Below are positions 11,105 through 23,399 of a stretch of DNA of 64,000 nt, one piece after another. This stretch comes from Ustulina deusta (Eukaryota > Ascomycota > Sordariomycetes > Xylariales > Xylariaceae). The stretch's first letter is position 1. Every line of letters begins with the position of its first letter. Made by a program: the position numbers and the translations under genes. Location of the stretch: the NCBI GenBank assembly GCA_023159155.1, contig JAJNNX010000001.1:1426001-1490000 (forward strand), written 5' to 3'. The notes beneath the pieces are model-generated. The model was not told the DNA's origin and did not search any database. It saw only the letters and a program-made list of their open reading frames with translations.

Positions 11105-12403
11105 ATGTCTGATCAACGAACTCATGACGGTCTTGTTCTCGTAGGAACTCGGGTTCCGTACGAAGTCCGCAAATTTCCAACGATATCTCCAAAAGGGGAC
11201 GAGATCATGGTGCACATCAAGTGGACGGCGTCTACACCGCTCGACCTTCACCAAGCCGACGGCGGCCTTCTGGTCGAGTACCCGACGAGGACAGGGTCTA
11301 CCGGTGCTGGCATCGTTGTCGAAGTTGGTCCTGACGTCAAGCACTTCCAGGTCGGTGATAGGGTTTTTGGTTTCGCACACCAAAAGCCCGAATGGAAGAC
11401 CCATCAAGAGTACGCCACTGCGCCTGAATGGGTGTTTGGCAAGGTAAAGTCATCTCGCCCCTGAAATACGCGAAGGAGGAAAAGAAACCAATGATTTGGG
11501 AGACTCATACAAGGGATAGGTACCGGAAGGCTTTTCACTTGAAGAAGCCGTCACAATACCCGAGAACTTGGTCACGGCATTCAATACCATTTCCGCAGAC
11601 CTGAAGCTGCCAACCCCGTGGCCCAAGCCATCAGACTACCAGCCGCCCCGGGGAGACGAGCGCATCCTCATTTGGGGCGCAGCCTCATCGGTAGGACAGC
11701 TCATCACCCAAGTGCTGAAATACTACGGGTACGAGCACATCGTCGGCACCGCCTCCCCCAACCATCACGCGTACATCCGGGGGCTCGGAGCATCAGAAGT
11801 CTACGACTACAGAAGCCCCACCGTCGTCGACGACCTGCTGAAAGGGGCACAAGAAGACGAGGCGCCGGTCTTCCCGCTCATCGTCGACTGCATCGGCTCG
11901 CAGGCGCGGACCCTGACGCCGATCTCCAAGATCGCGCAGAGCGGCAGCACCGTCGCCGTCATGCTCCCGGTCATCGTGAAGCACGCCGGCAACGAGACGG
12001 TTCCGGAGTACTCGATGGACGCCGGGCACAGCGTTGCATGGGCGACGGGCGTGAACGTCTCAGGCGTCAGGACCCATTTCTATTGGCGGGTGAGTTTTGA
12101 CCTTTGGAAACAAACCTGAACTGAACTGAACTGAACTGAACTACCTTCGGACTTTACCTTACCCTTTCTCTACTCGATGGAGAGAATTTCTAGCTAATCT
12201 GGGCCCCGCCATAGAATGAGATGTTCCGCGAGAAGCTCCAGACCGAGATCATGCCTGCCTTGCTGGCGCAAGGCGTCGTGCAGCCCAATCGATACCGGAT
12301 CGTAGAGGGTCAGACACTGTTGGAGAGGGCAACGAAGGGATTAAACGCTATGCGAGAGGGTGCGAGCGGCGAGAAGGTGATTTGGAGGGTGTCTGATGAA
12401 TGA
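11105..12403 (+). CDS. ToxD-like zinc-binding dehydrogenase (MDR), 3 exons
   Basis: Medium-chain dehydrogenase/reductase of the ToxD/trans-enoyl-reductase branch, an NADPH-dependent reductase; the substrate is unknown. Exons 11105-11443, 11520-12089 and 12215-12403, all phase 0, give 365 aa. The N-terminal GroES-like fold shows YPTRTGSTGAGIVVEVG and VGDRVFGFA. The Rossmann nucleotide site is WGAASSVGQ at about residues 165-173. I see no cysteine cluster for catalytic zinc, as expected for enoyl-reductase members. Relatives often sit in polyketide clusters, but no PKS or NRPS is nearby, so a stand-alone role is more likely. The second intron contains a CTGAA pentanucleotide repeat. Confidence 0.9.
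12116..12142 (+). repeat. (CTGAA)n minisatellite in intron 2 of the toxD-like gene
   Basis: Five tandem CTGAA units lie just inside the 5' part of the 125-nt intron 12090-12214. Confidence 0.85.
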
Positions 12404-15187
12404 GAGCAGGCTCTCTGTGGGCTTCCTTCTGTTTGGCTATGCTCAAATGAGAATGTAGGCTCGACGTACAATACGTCGGACAATAGTATGAGATTTAGGC
12501 ATCCGATTGAGTTGATTGTATAGTTCGAGAAGATTCATTCCACGTACAGCGTCAAAGCAGGTTTTAGACCTGGCTCGTCATGAGCTGTCGAACTTCGCCG
12601 ATTGTTATTCGTCGGAAGAAGTGTTCCTCTCGTACGATTGTCAAAACGTCTGCCCATCGTTTTCCCCCGCCATTTCCTCATTCCCCTCTCTCCCTTACCC
12701 CCTAATTCGCCACGCCATAGTAACCGCTGTGTCAGTTTCTCTTATCTTGAACAACTATTCCATCACATTCCGGATGAGTCGACGGGGATCTACATGTACG
12801 TGTCTCAGCCCTTTTGTCTAGATCATGCATCTTTTCCCCAAATCCCCTTCCCGTCCGTCCAACATACCACACGTGCGCCCTTCCCCACAGCTTACCTCCG
12901 CTCCGAGTCATCTCTGCAGCTCGATAGCGCTCGCACAAGCACTTTCAAGACGCCAAGTTGTCCACTAGATATTCTTTATCCCCTGACACTAGGAATGTAG
13001 GATGTGACTACCATGCCGAATATTATGGCGCAAAGAAGAAGACACTGGAAGAAAGCCGTGTGCTACAACTATGCCAAAAATCAGGATTCGTTGGTATCTA
13101 TTCCTAATGACGGGCGCATGTAAGGGGCTTTATTTTTGCTCACCTTTGTAACACTTATTTGCTATTGTTACTACATACAATCCCGTGTTTGCGTGTGCGG
13201 TTATATTCGCATGCCAGGTCACGATTTGATTTTGAGGCCATGAAGTGTATGTGACGAAGTATATTTCCCACTGAGCGACTCGCACTATACCGTATCATCT
13301 AGATTGTTTGCGCCCCACGGGTGGTGCCGAAGTGCGCTAGATACTATTCGATGCGTGCGAAGAATGTTGTTGTTCCTCTCGCCAGCCTAAAGTAATGCCG
13401 GGATCATGGATAGAGAAAACGTCGTCCTACTGCCTACCTAGTTGTATATCTCGCGGCTCGCCTAGGTCAGATGACTTCTCCATACGACCTGGTGGGCTAG
13501 ACCAGCGCACAGCGAAAATAGGTGAAAGAAGAGCGTAACCCATGCCAAGCTGGAAAAGGCTCTACAGTACCGGAGGTTCCACGACCCTCATTAAACAATG
13601 TTTGCTTCATCTATCCCTTCAATCTGTAGTCATGGCTGAATTGCGACCAGATTCCTCTAGCTAGTAAACTAACAAACCGGCTGCCTAGAAGACACTTCTG
13701 GTTACCTAGGCGTGAGAGGCTCGGTGTGGGTAATGTGTGTCGAGGTCGAATGGAAGGTTAGTAGGAAGTGTCCGAGCCCGGGTTACTCAGTTCGCCGGTC
13801 TCCCATCTGGACGTGGAAATGCGTTATTGTGCATCCCTTGGCACGGATTCCAATGACGACATCCCAGCAGATCTCGGCATTAGACTGGACAGAGGTCGCA
13901 ACAAGAACTCAAGACCAGTGCAGCAGCGATGTGGAAAAACAAAGTCCTACACTAGTGTAGTGTAGACATGGAGCACGGTTGGGATGGGGACTTGGCCAAG
14001 ACAATGCTGTGGATTGAGTGCTCGTAAGGCAGACAGGGCGCGGACACGCCAAGATGATTCGATGCAGTGGGGAATTCTCATGAAGAGTCATACCCGGCTC
14101 TGATCACCCGTGCGACTATAGTGGGGTTCAGGGTCCGCGGGGCAGGCGACTGTGTCCCGTAACTGGATTTCCCAGGTAGCGCATCTCGTAGGTATTGTTC
14201 CAGTGGATGACCGCAGATTGCCCCATGCAATTGTGTGTGGTGGGGGATGGATCGATGAAGGATTCTCAAGGGGGGGAAAGTATGTCGTTTTGGACCGTGA
14301 GGGAAATGGATAGGGGCATACAATGTACACTACAGACCCGAGGTACAGATTACAGATCACAGCTCTCCATGGGGGAACTACGAGGTACTGGTAGTACCAA
14401 GTACACCTCTAAGTGAGATACCTACTAGTAGGCATGGCTCTCCCATATCCCATTCGGTAAGGTAACAACCCCTGCCCCACTCCCCCTTTGCGGCCTACCG
14501 TCGACCGCCAAAAACAGGCAGCAATGGCGGTGGCTGTGAGAGGATCCAATAAACGTCGCCAATTTCGATCGCCTTCAAGATCTTCTGTGGCAGGCAGCCA
14601 GTCCAATGAATGTCAATGTCAGTCATGTCACGCTCAGACACGCGAGAACCGTTGACGGGAGAACCCCACAGCCATGTTTGGCGGGGTTCGACTTTTTTCC
14701 CCAATTGAGCCATTGGAGTGGCATTCCAGCATTCATTTTGCGATAGGCGAGCGAGCGAGTGAGTGAGTGAGTGTAAAATCGATGGGCACATCATAGGGAC
14801 GAGAGGAACTTTGTTCTGCGTGTTTGGAATTCAAGTATGCTATTAGATTTTACTACTTGATTTCATTGATTGATCGCTTTGTCCCTAATAAAACAACCGT
14901 AGATATGACACAAGATCTATACATATCCTCGTAAGCCGTGTCTTCCTTCTACATAGTTGGTATCATTGGTATCATCTAGTACACACGCCTGTTGCAAACC
15001 CAAAGAGAACACAAAGAAAGCCCGTTGATATGGGCAGTGGACAAGGCCAATTCCTATCCAAACGCGCCAACATTTAATCCAGTCGTATAGTAAAACATCG
15101 TAGCGTGCTGAATATCCGTATTGTTTTTTTTGGTTTCGTTTTTCTTGGGTTTTTTTTTGTAATTGCTGAACGTATTATGACTTGCAA
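12404..15187. other. Intergenic 2.8 kb, no supported gene
   Basis: Only short ORFs without shared codon bias, splice partners or domain content. A GAGC/GAGT tetranucleotide tract occurs at 14747-14773, and a TTTTTGGTTTCG...TTTTTT tract near 15123-15160 is next to the stop of the following minus-strand gene. I found no tRNA-like or transposon-like structure. Confidence 0.5.
14747..14773 (+). repeat. Tetranucleotide repeat GAGC/GAGT
   Basis: Tandem GCGA units grading into GAGT units; simple repeat in intergenic DNA. Confidence 0.85.
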
Positions 15188-16045
15188 CTAGCGATAAGGC
15201 TTGAACTCAAAGCGATCCTTCAGTCGCTGCCTCTGAGCTTCCACCTCGCGTTCTCGTGCTTCTTCCTCTTTCAAGCGCCTTCGCTCTTGCACTGGAATGG
15301 TGGGGATAATAGCTACTGAGCCGCGTCGGTAGCTTGGGCTTGATGGCACATGTGGCACTGGTGTTCGGTTCGCGATCGCCTCGTTTTGTCGCGCAATCTC
15401 GGTTTCTTTCCTGCGTTGCCGCTGTTGATCTCCGTGGTGTAGATCAGAATGTCGCCGTTGGCGGCGCTCGTCTCCAGTGCTGTCGCGCGACGAGTTCGCC
15501 TTGGATGACGAACCCTGTCGGCGGTGACTCTTAGGCTGTTCGTTGATGATCTCTACTTTGATCGATGCCGGCCGCTCGCGCGAGCGCTCATGGTCATCGA
15601 CGTCACGGTAGCTAGGCTCGTAGACATCCCGCGCGGGGCTCGATGGTACGCTGTATTGGTAGAGTGGTGGTGTCCGTGATAGCGGCGAGCTACTAACGTA
15701 GACGAGGCGATCACCACTGCCATCTCTTTTGTGTCGCGACGAGCGCCTCCGATTAACCTCTACCACTTTCTGGTCGTTGATGTATATTCCAGATCGTCGC
15801 TTGCTCGAACGTTCAGAGTCGGAAGTGTAGTCTGAGTGGTAGGACAATGGGGGTGTTGGCGGCAATTGGCCATGGTTGTATGTTGGGCTTCGAGATTCAG
15901 CTCTTCGATACCCTTGTGGATGATGCAATTCTTTGGTTCTCTCGCAGTACCGCCCGGGTCGTGTGTTGTGGCAGTACTGGCCGTCAGTCCAAGTGACAAG
16001 GCGACCGTCGGGCCTCATCTCTGTGAAAATCTCCTTCGTGCACAT
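15188..16045 (-). CDS. Arg/Ser-rich hypothetical protein
   Basis: Unrecognised fungal protein of 285 aa read from the ATG at 16045 (MCTKEIFTEMRPDGR). The open frame continues upstream to an ATG at 16372, but that extension is low-complexity and less plausible. The N-terminal 45 residues look structured, with cysteines near positions 2, 25 and 34 (TWTDGQYCHNTRPGRYC). The remainder is disordered: RS/SR dipeptides, runs such as SSKRR, and proline-rich PPTPPLSYH. A charged, probably helical segment (QERRRLKEEEAREREVEAQ) precedes the C-terminus DRFEFKPYR. A nucleic-acid or signalling scaffold role is possible but unproven. A long poly-T/GT tract follows the stop. Confidence 0.7.
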   Translation of the reverse strand: MCTKEIFTEMRPDGRLVTWTDGQYCHNTRPGRYCERTKELHHPQGYRRAESRSPTYNHGQLPPTPPLSYHSDYTSDSERSSKRRSGIYINDQKVVEVNRRRSSRHKRDGSGDRLVYVSSSPLSRTPPLYQYSVPSSPARDVYEPSYRDVDDHERSRERPASIKVEIINEQPKSHRRQGSSSKANSSRDSTGDERRQRRHSDLHHGDQQRQRRKETEIARQNEAIANRTPVPHVPSSPSYRRGSVAIIPTIPVQERRRLKEEEAREREVEAQRQRLKDRFEFKPYR

Positions 16046-18251
16046 TGTGGTGTCGGGCGTGGCGTCGCCCCGTGTGGTGTCGGGTGGATTGGGCTGAATA
16101 ATCCGCGGCGGCGGTCGTGAGTTGGGAGGGGAGTGGATTGGGCGGGAGTGCGACCCAAAAAGAGATTCTTGTTGATCACGGTTCCGTCTGTGTCTGTATA
16201 TTGAGTTGTTGACTACGACTCTCGGTATTGATGCCACGACAGCGTCGGCAAATAGTCGCTTGGAAGTTAGGTCGATTGTTGGGGGTCGGCTTCCAAGATC
16301 AGAGCGGTAATGGCACGCGAGCAGACACTGCTTTCTCAAGTAGGATAGAAGAGCTGAGTGATAACTAAGCACCAGTGTGCATGTATAGGCTGGCGATGTA
16401 TGAAATGAAGTTGTTGAGTGTGTTTATTAGATTGGGTAAACAGGATGAGCAGAGGGGGGCGGGCGTGGTCTCTTATTAAATACCGAAGCGTCGAGGAGGA
16501 GGGCATCTTGTAGTTTTGTATTTTTTTTGCGCTCAGCCAGCAGGGGAGATAGGCGCAAAGTGTAAGAAGCAGGGGTTCAGACACACATTGTTCGCTACCT
16601 GGTTCACTCATGCTCGTTCTTGGATGCCTAGGAGGGCCCTCAGGTACCTTGTTCCCTTGTGCAGCGGGAGTGGATCAGAGGAGGACGGAGCTAACGGAAA
16701 CGGAAAGGTGCATTGAAACAGAAAACCAAACCAATGGACAGAACCGGAACAGAACAAAATAATGGACACCCACCACAGGTCCACAGCCACAACCATGCGG
16801 CGGAGCTCACCTGGCTACACAGTAGTAGTACCTGCTGTACACCACACTGCCGCGCTGTTGAAGCTGGTTCCCTCCCTCTCCCCGCCAGGTCTGCCCCAGC
16901 CTACGGTGACAGATGTCCTCGTGCTGCAAGCAATGGTACACTGCCTGCGATATAATGCGGCTTACACCAGGGACGTGGTAGCTACACTACCGTAAGCTGG
17001 TCCATCAGGTCCAACCTTGTCCAGCCATGTCGTGTCCAACTCATTGGATCAGCATTTCAACCGCTCACTCGAGGGTGGAAATGAAGATGAAACCGACGAG
17101 ATGAGAGTGGTCGCTGGGCATGGCCAGCAGCTGAAAGTAGCACGCAACCCCCGAAAATCCCTCGAAATTTCACGAGATAAAAATAACTGTGACACTGGGG
17201 AAGCCCCAGCCAGAGGAATGATGGATGGATGGCCCAAGTAGCGGCCTACCAACCTTAGTACTGTCGTGTACCTGCTTGACATCCCCAACGACCACCAAAC
17301 ACCGGCGGCCAGGCAAAAATGTCATGCAACGTCCATCGTAGTAATGATAAGAGGTCGATTATTGGGGAGATTCCAATTCACAGACGGTTAGAGAGAAGCA
17401 TCCTGGAGCGCAACGGTTTGGTAGCCAATTGCATGTGACCGATTTAGTGCGAAAATGGAAAATGGCAGAATGCGCAAACAGGTAGGTCGAATGCAGACAC
17501 CATCGCCTCCAGTTTCCAGTTTCCAGTCCCCAGTCTCGTCCTGACTAACAATCGGTGTGTTGACTCACACCTGCCTTTGGTCAGGTCCGATTTCGTACCT
17601 AAGTGTCTACCCTGTTAGGTAGGTAGGGAGTTGAGTACTGTATGTACTAGTAGCATGCTCTAGTGCAATGTGGTGTACAGGTAGTGTATTACACCTAGGG
17701 AGTGTGATGCAGTGTATTATCGTGTGGTGTAGCGTATGCTTTGTCCCTCAACTCCTTATTTCCTCCGCAGCATTAGTTCGGTATAGGTACTTGGGTAGTA
17801 TCAACTTGGATGGCACGACGACCTCGACCCAGACAATGAATGAATGGATGAATGATATGCGGTGCTGGCCTGACAACACCCGTCATTCTACATCTTGGTC
17901 TTCCACCATACCGAGAAAGTGATCGCGTACCAGTGCTACGGGTGGCAGCGTCGCGCCGTGATTTAGTGGAGGAATGTGGAGGGTTGCACAGCCAATTCGC
18001 AGCCAAGGAGCGACAAGGGCATTAATTAATTGTTGGTTCGAGAACCTGTGCACCCGTTTCACTATACAGCAATTTTGCCGCCCGCTCGAGTCCAACACCA
18101 CGCTAGATTGACACTGCCTCAGCCACGATAAGCAAACCAACGGCCAGGTTCACAGAGCCGCATACGAGAGACGATGCACTCTGTACTCTGTACTCTACTG
18201 CCATGAACTGGCCAAGAGGACAGGTAACGAACAACTTATGATAAGACCACC

Positions 18252-18272
18252 GTGTGTGTGTGTGTGTGTGTG
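18252..18272 (+). repeat. (GT)n microsatellite
   Basis: About ten GT dinucleotides in a row. Confidence 0.9.
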
Positions 18273-18802
18273 GGCAATCCGAGCCGAAATCGAACGACCT
18301 AGATACTTTCCACATGGGATAGGGAGCCAAGGGGAAGATGGATGCCTAGATAGGAGGAGAGCACACCATCTGTAGCTGAATGGGTGGTATCGTATTTTCC
18401 TCACGTGCGTTCCTCATTGAGCGACCACATCAACAGGACAAGACAGACTTAAGGTTTATGCACGTGGCATCCGGCAAGCTTCTTTTCAAGTTACGTAAAT
18501 CATTACATGCATCTGTTGTGGTTCATATTTACAGCCAATTGATGAACCTCCAGGTACCTACAGGCAAAGCAACGCTTCGTATAATTCGATAAATTGTTCA
18601 AACATGAATATACGCCATCCGTGCGGAGGTGGACAAATGGCAGTTCTCCCTGACCGGTTCGGCGGGACCTTTGCTTGATGAAACGGAGAGGTTGTTGATG
18701 TTGGTCTAATACTACCCAGTCTGTGTCGACGTGCAGCATTCGTTACATAGGTAGTCCAGTTGCGATAGCATGACGAAGGAGCTCCGACCCCCTCAGCATC
18801 TG

Positions 18803-18864
18803 CGTGTCGTCGTCTGTGTCGTCGTCTGTGTTGTTGTGTGTGTCGTCATGTGTGTCGTCGTATA
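18803..18864 (+). repeat. Minisatellite, GTCGTCTGTGT unit
   Basis: Five to six imperfect 11-12 bp copies in tandem. They create an apparent valine-rich ORF that is not a gene. Confidence 0.8.
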
Positions 18865-19568
18865 TGCATGGCAACACCCGGTTCTGGCCTTCCATGTGTT
18901 TGCCTATCTGGATGCCTTGCGGCTCTTCCGATTTCCTAATCCCGCGTCATTATTGCCACCTTTCACCGAGCGCTCTCGGGAGGATCGGCGCATCATGCAG
19001 GTATCACGTTAGAGGTGCTTGGTTGTCGGGCGGACCGCCATCTACATAGCGCCGACGCGAATCCAATATTTGCTGCGTCGCGATTTTCCCTGGCAACTAC
19101 CGACATTATGGTCGCCATTGGGCATGGCATATGTCATAGGGACGGTAGGTAGTATCCACCTTGATTGAGAACCATCTGATTATCGAAGCGTTGACGGCAT
19201 CCATACGCCAATCGAGCAATGAGGCTTCGCTCCAGCGAAGGATTGCTGCGGCCCCCAGAGCTGACAGTCTGGTTATTAGCGGCGCCGTCTCACACGCATA
19301 TCCCGCTTTGGCGCCACGATCGGGAGGGAGCCGACGCCTCTCGAGGGCGAATGCAATGGAATTTCTGCTGGAACCAGCAGATTCTTGATTATATACGACC
19401 TACCTAGATGAACGGCTTCATCGTCTGCTCACCTTCCAAGCGATGGCCTCAGGACTCCTGGAACTCCACCAGTTTAATGTGGAGACGAAATTCAGCCTGG
19501 TTAGGCTGACTTGACACTCTTAAATCAGATTACCTAATATGCAGTGGACAATTTCCGTGAATGCGCTA

Positions 19569-19621
19569 CCGTATTCCTCGATTAGAACTTGACCAGCGCT
19601 AATGGCTTGGCATGCAATAAT
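19569..19621 (+). repeat. Left terminal inverted repeat of the pogo-like element
   Basis: Begins CCGTATTCCTCGATTAGAAC and matches the reverse complement of 41930-41982 with few differences. Flanked on the outside by TA at 19567-19568. Confidence 0.85.
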
Positions 19622-19769
19622 CTTCTCCGCTAGACCGTAATTGGAAAGCATTTACCTAAGCAAATATTATACAAATGTGCTCGTTCTTAACGGAATGTTC
19701 GTGTAGTGCCAACCTTTGTTAGCTAAACAGGTTTGCGGCCAGAATATATAGCCAAATCACGCGTTCTGT

Positions 19770-19846
19770 AGCTAAAACGCATAAAATAGCTAAATCTTTC
19801 GATTCTAGCTAAATCGCACAAATCTAGCTAAATCGCACAAATTTGC
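19770..19846 (+). repeat. Subterminal tandem repeats of the pogo-like element
   Basis: Repeated TAGCTAAATCGCACAAATC-type units: two nearly perfect copies in tandem at 19807-19845 and more degenerate copies upstream. Such subterminal repeats are typical transposase-binding candidates; that function is inferred. Confidence 0.6.
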
Positions 19847-19999
19847 AATAATATTAGCAGTATAACTAGTTAATATAGCCTGCTAACCTAGCTAAAATAG
19901 CCCTAATACTACTACTTATACCTAAACTGCGCAGTTAGATAAAGAAAAGTATTATAAAAACTAAATATAGCTTTTTAAAGCCTATTAAACAAGTCTATA

Positions 20000-21400
20000 A
20001 GTATTATTTAAAGCAAAAAAAAATAAAAGTATTATTATTTATTAAGAATTATTAGATCCTATTCGATCTAAATATTAATAGCAAATATATATTAATAAAT
20101 AAAAGCCAAACTTTTATTAGTGCTTTACTTATTATTAAAAAAAGCTTTTATAAACTTTTTTTTTAAAAAGCTATTATATATTTTAAAATATTTAGCAAAC
20201 AATATATTTTTAATTAGTAAGTATAACAAAAAATAATCTTTAGTAGTTATATTTTTTAGTTTAGTTTTTGCTAGCTAGAATTAGAAGCAATATTATAAAA
20301 AAAATTCTATTAAATAAAGCAAAATTAAAAGTTAGTAATAACTACTTAGTTTAAACAAAAAATAATAGTTATTTTTAGTATTCTTTACCCTAGTTATAGT
20401 AATATATTTATATTTTTAAATAAATAGTTTAAAAAGTTCCTGCAGCGCTATTAGATTAACTATTACTAAGTTATATATATATTTATAAAAATACCTAAAA
20501 AAATAATTAGTTATACTAATATATTTTTATAGTTTATTAAAAAAAACTTATAATATAACTAATCTTAGTTTAATACTATATTAATAAACAACTTTACTAA
20601 AAATATTAGTTTTAGTAAGTTTTCCTATTATCTAATTATTAATATAAATAAAACCTTAATACTTTTTAAGTTTTTAATAAATTATATATATAATTTTGCA
20701 AGCGTTAAATTAATTAAAAAAAAACAATAAAAATAAATAAAAAAAACGCCAAGCAATGCTAGTTTTAGCAATAATTACTAATAGGTTATACACAAAAAAA
20801 TTAAAGCTTTTAATTATTTTTTATAGCAAAAGCAATATTTTTGCTAAAAAAAAACCGCTATATTATAAAAGTATTAATATAAAGTTTAATACTACTATAT
20901 ATAATAACAAAAAATTATTTAAAAAATAGATTAAAACAAACCTAGCTATTTATATTAAAAAAAGCAACTATCTATTAGTAATAAATATAGTTAACTTTTA
21001 TAAAACCTTGCAGGTTAAAAAAGCACTAAAAAACACAAATATTTCAACAGTAATAATTCTGCCTGGCTTTACGGCTTATTTTTAATTGCTAGATATAAGA
21101 TTTAATAAAGTCTTTAAAATCTAGCTATATAAAAAATTAAATTCCTACTTAAAACAGCTAAATAAAACAAAAAAATTGCTTAATAAATAGTTAGTCGGCA
21201 CAAAACGCGTAATAGCAACTTATATTATTAGCAATACATAAAAAAAAGCCTTTATAGCAAAAAATTAAACCTTAGTTATAAAGTTATTTAAAAAAACTAA
21301 TATTTCTATTTATCTAAATAGCTATAATAACTATTTTATTAGTATTAAAAGTATTAATTTATTATAATTATAATTAGATAATTAGTATTGCTAGCCAGGT
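20000..21400 (+). pseudogene. RIP-decayed pogo/Tigger-type transposase
   Basis: No open frame survives. The clearest signal is 21055-21115, which reads ILPGFTAY, stop, LLDIRFNKVFK, matching the conserved PGG-T-LQPLDV-NKPFK block of pogo/Tigger DDE transposases. About 60 codons further on, 21215-21370 reads TYIISNT, stop, KKAF followed by LVIKLFKKTNISIY and ISIKSIN, the C-terminal block of the same family. Stops arise mainly where CAG, CAA or TGG codons would be expected, as RIP produces. The helix-turn-helix N-terminus should lie around 20.0-20.6 kb but is not readable. Confidence 0.6.
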
Positions 21401-22516
21401 AAACATATAAACTTTAAAATTGCAAAAATTATTACTGCTTTAAAAAGCAGCAACAAGTTCTTTGCAATAGCAAAAGTCCTCGGAATGCCTTAAAATACCT
21501 ATAAATGCCTTTAGAATAAAGTATTAAAAAAAATATATAAGCAACGTAAGTTATATATAAATAATTCAAAAATAAAAATAGTTAATTAGCTAAAAAATAC
21601 TAATACTATATAAATTACTAATAATAACTATTAGCTCTACACTAGCATACCTCTAAATTTAAATACTAATTACCCGCTATTTTTAATATAAAACATAGCT
21701 ATACTAGCTATAACAAGTACAAACTAAATTATATAAAAAAATAACATATAAATACTTTAATACAATCTAAATAGTTATAGCATATTATAACACCAAAACA
21801 TATTACTAAATACCTTTAAATTTAAAAACAATCTTATTACCTAGCTAAAAATAAACTAAATTACTAATATATATATATCTTGCTACTTATCCTAAACGCC
21901 AACCTAATTTTATTACTAAAAATATACCGCTAAAATACTTATAAAACATTAATATATATATATATATATACTTATAAGCCTTATAATTAATAAAATCAAA
22001 TATTATATTGCTAATATATATAAATATTCCTTAGATATACTAGCAGTAATATGGCCCTTTCTAGTATAAACAATTCTATAGCTTATATATTCTAGTTTTA
22101 TTAATTCAACATATATACTAAATAGCAAGCCTAAATAGCATAGCAACAATAAATACTACTATAACCAAAAAAACATATAAATCGCAGCAACGCCTCAATA
22201 TTAATAGTATTTATCTATTAATATACACCGAAGCAAAGTAAACATACTAAAACAGCAGTCAGCAGTAGTTCGAGGGGCGTATGCAAATATAAAAGTATAG
22301 GTCTGGCCGGCCCGGAATGGAAAGTTAAAATAGGTTTAGTCTTCCAAGTCTATAAATACCTTATTAGCTATACAAATTAGGTATAATACAAAATACTTAC
22401 AAACAAGGTCGATTAATAAATTCTGCATAATTAGAATACTAGGCTAATAAAGTTGGTAGATTAAAGAGCTAGGCTAAGTAATAGGGTTAATAGAGTAAAG
22501 TCTTAGTGCTACACTT
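21400..22516. other. Distal part of the pogo-like element, AT-rich
   Basis: RIP-mutated DNA between the transposase remains and copia A. A patch at 22255-22330 keeps CpG-rich, unmutated-looking sequence (GTTCGAGGGGCGTATGC). No gene recognised. Confidence 0.45.
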
Positions 22517-22687
22517 TGTCAGATATAAGCGAGTCCAATTGAATGATTATATTAATGATTATTACTGATTTCTTTTGTTCTATGTTCTATTGCAGAGTTT
22601 TCTGCATGCTATATAAATTAGGTGTATGTAGAGAATCTATTTAATAGAGTTCTAAAAGATAGCTAATTTACCTTATTAAATCTAACA
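22517..22687 (-). repeat. 3' LTR of copia A
   Basis: 171 bp. Read on plus it starts TGTCAGATATAAGC and ends AAATCTAACA, so the TG...CA ends form a short inverted repeat. It differs from its partner at 41617-41787 only by transitions. Confidence 0.9.
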
Positions 22688-22758
22688 TACCTTTTTAGAA
22701 ACGGCTTATATAAGCTTTTTTTATACATAATATTATTAATAAAAATGCTAAAAATAAC

Positions 22759-22845
22759 GCTCTGGCCTAGACTCGAACTGGGATCTATAGCATAATAAAC
22801 TATTAACTATTATGCTTGCTATTATACTACTAAGGCCTATAGTGC
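22759..22845 (-). other. tRNA-like segment inside copia A
   Basis: On the minus strand an A-box-like TAGTAGTATAATAGC is followed by a strong hairpin (GCATAATA pairing with TATTATGC), then a B box AGTTCGAGTC and a T-arm-like stem-loop. The acceptor stem is poor after RIP, and no anticodon can be assigned. The sister copy is at 41136-41223. It lies just upstream of the 3' LTR in element sense. Confidence 0.45.
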
Positions 22846-23399
22846 TTTTTTTATTTTTTGTATAGTAATAGTTGTAGTGTTATAGTATATATAGGCTTAT
22901 TAATATAATAGGAGGTTATATAATCTAACTAATTAGTAGTATATTATTGCTAAGATCTTTTTAGATTTAAATAATTTAGCTTAATTTAAGCTAATCTAGC
23001 TATTTTAGCTAATTTTAGCTAATTAAGTACTATTTGCTTAATTAAAGCTATAAGAGCTCTAAATAGTCCGATTTACCTCTTATAAGTAAGTTTTCTAGAG
23101 CTTCTAGATCTTTTATACTTTTGTTCTTTAATTTCTTATTTTAGTAATATTTATAGGTACTATATACTTTTAATTGGTTTAAAAAATTACTTTATTTTAT
23201 TAGATTTAACGCCTTTATAAGCCCATCTATAATTATATTTTTTATAGCTATATAAACAACTTTTAAAATATTTTTTTTAACCTCCTAGCATAGCTAATAG
23301 TTATAAATATCTATATAACAAAGCTTAGTTTATAGTATAGTTATTTCTTTTATAATTAACTTAATAGTCTGTTTATTATTATACTAAATAGTAATATAT

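Larger units (their letters stand above)
16046..19568. other. Gene-poor 3.5 kb bordering the AT-rich block
   Basis: Normal base composition, but no ORF with coding character. Contains several simple repeats and repeated short TAGGTA/TACCTA words, common in fungal intergenic DNA. The AT-rich transposon block starts sharply at 19569. The promoter of the Arg/Ser-rich gene should lie in 16046-16500. Confidence 0.5.

Noticed and set aside
4427..12403. GH55, ERG24 and toxD-like reductase as a biosynthetic cluster
   Set aside because: No PKS, NRPS, terpene synthase, P450 or pathway regulator nearby; the genes belong to unrelated housekeeping or catabolic functions.
12516..13000. Overlapping plus-strand ORFs of 101 and 132 aa
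   Set aside because: Low-complexity pyrimidine-rich DNA, two frames open together, no domain and no splice partners.
18770..19049. Val/Cys-rich and Ser-rich ORFs of about 80 aa
   Set aside because: Produced by the GTCGTCTGTGT minisatellite, readable in several frames.
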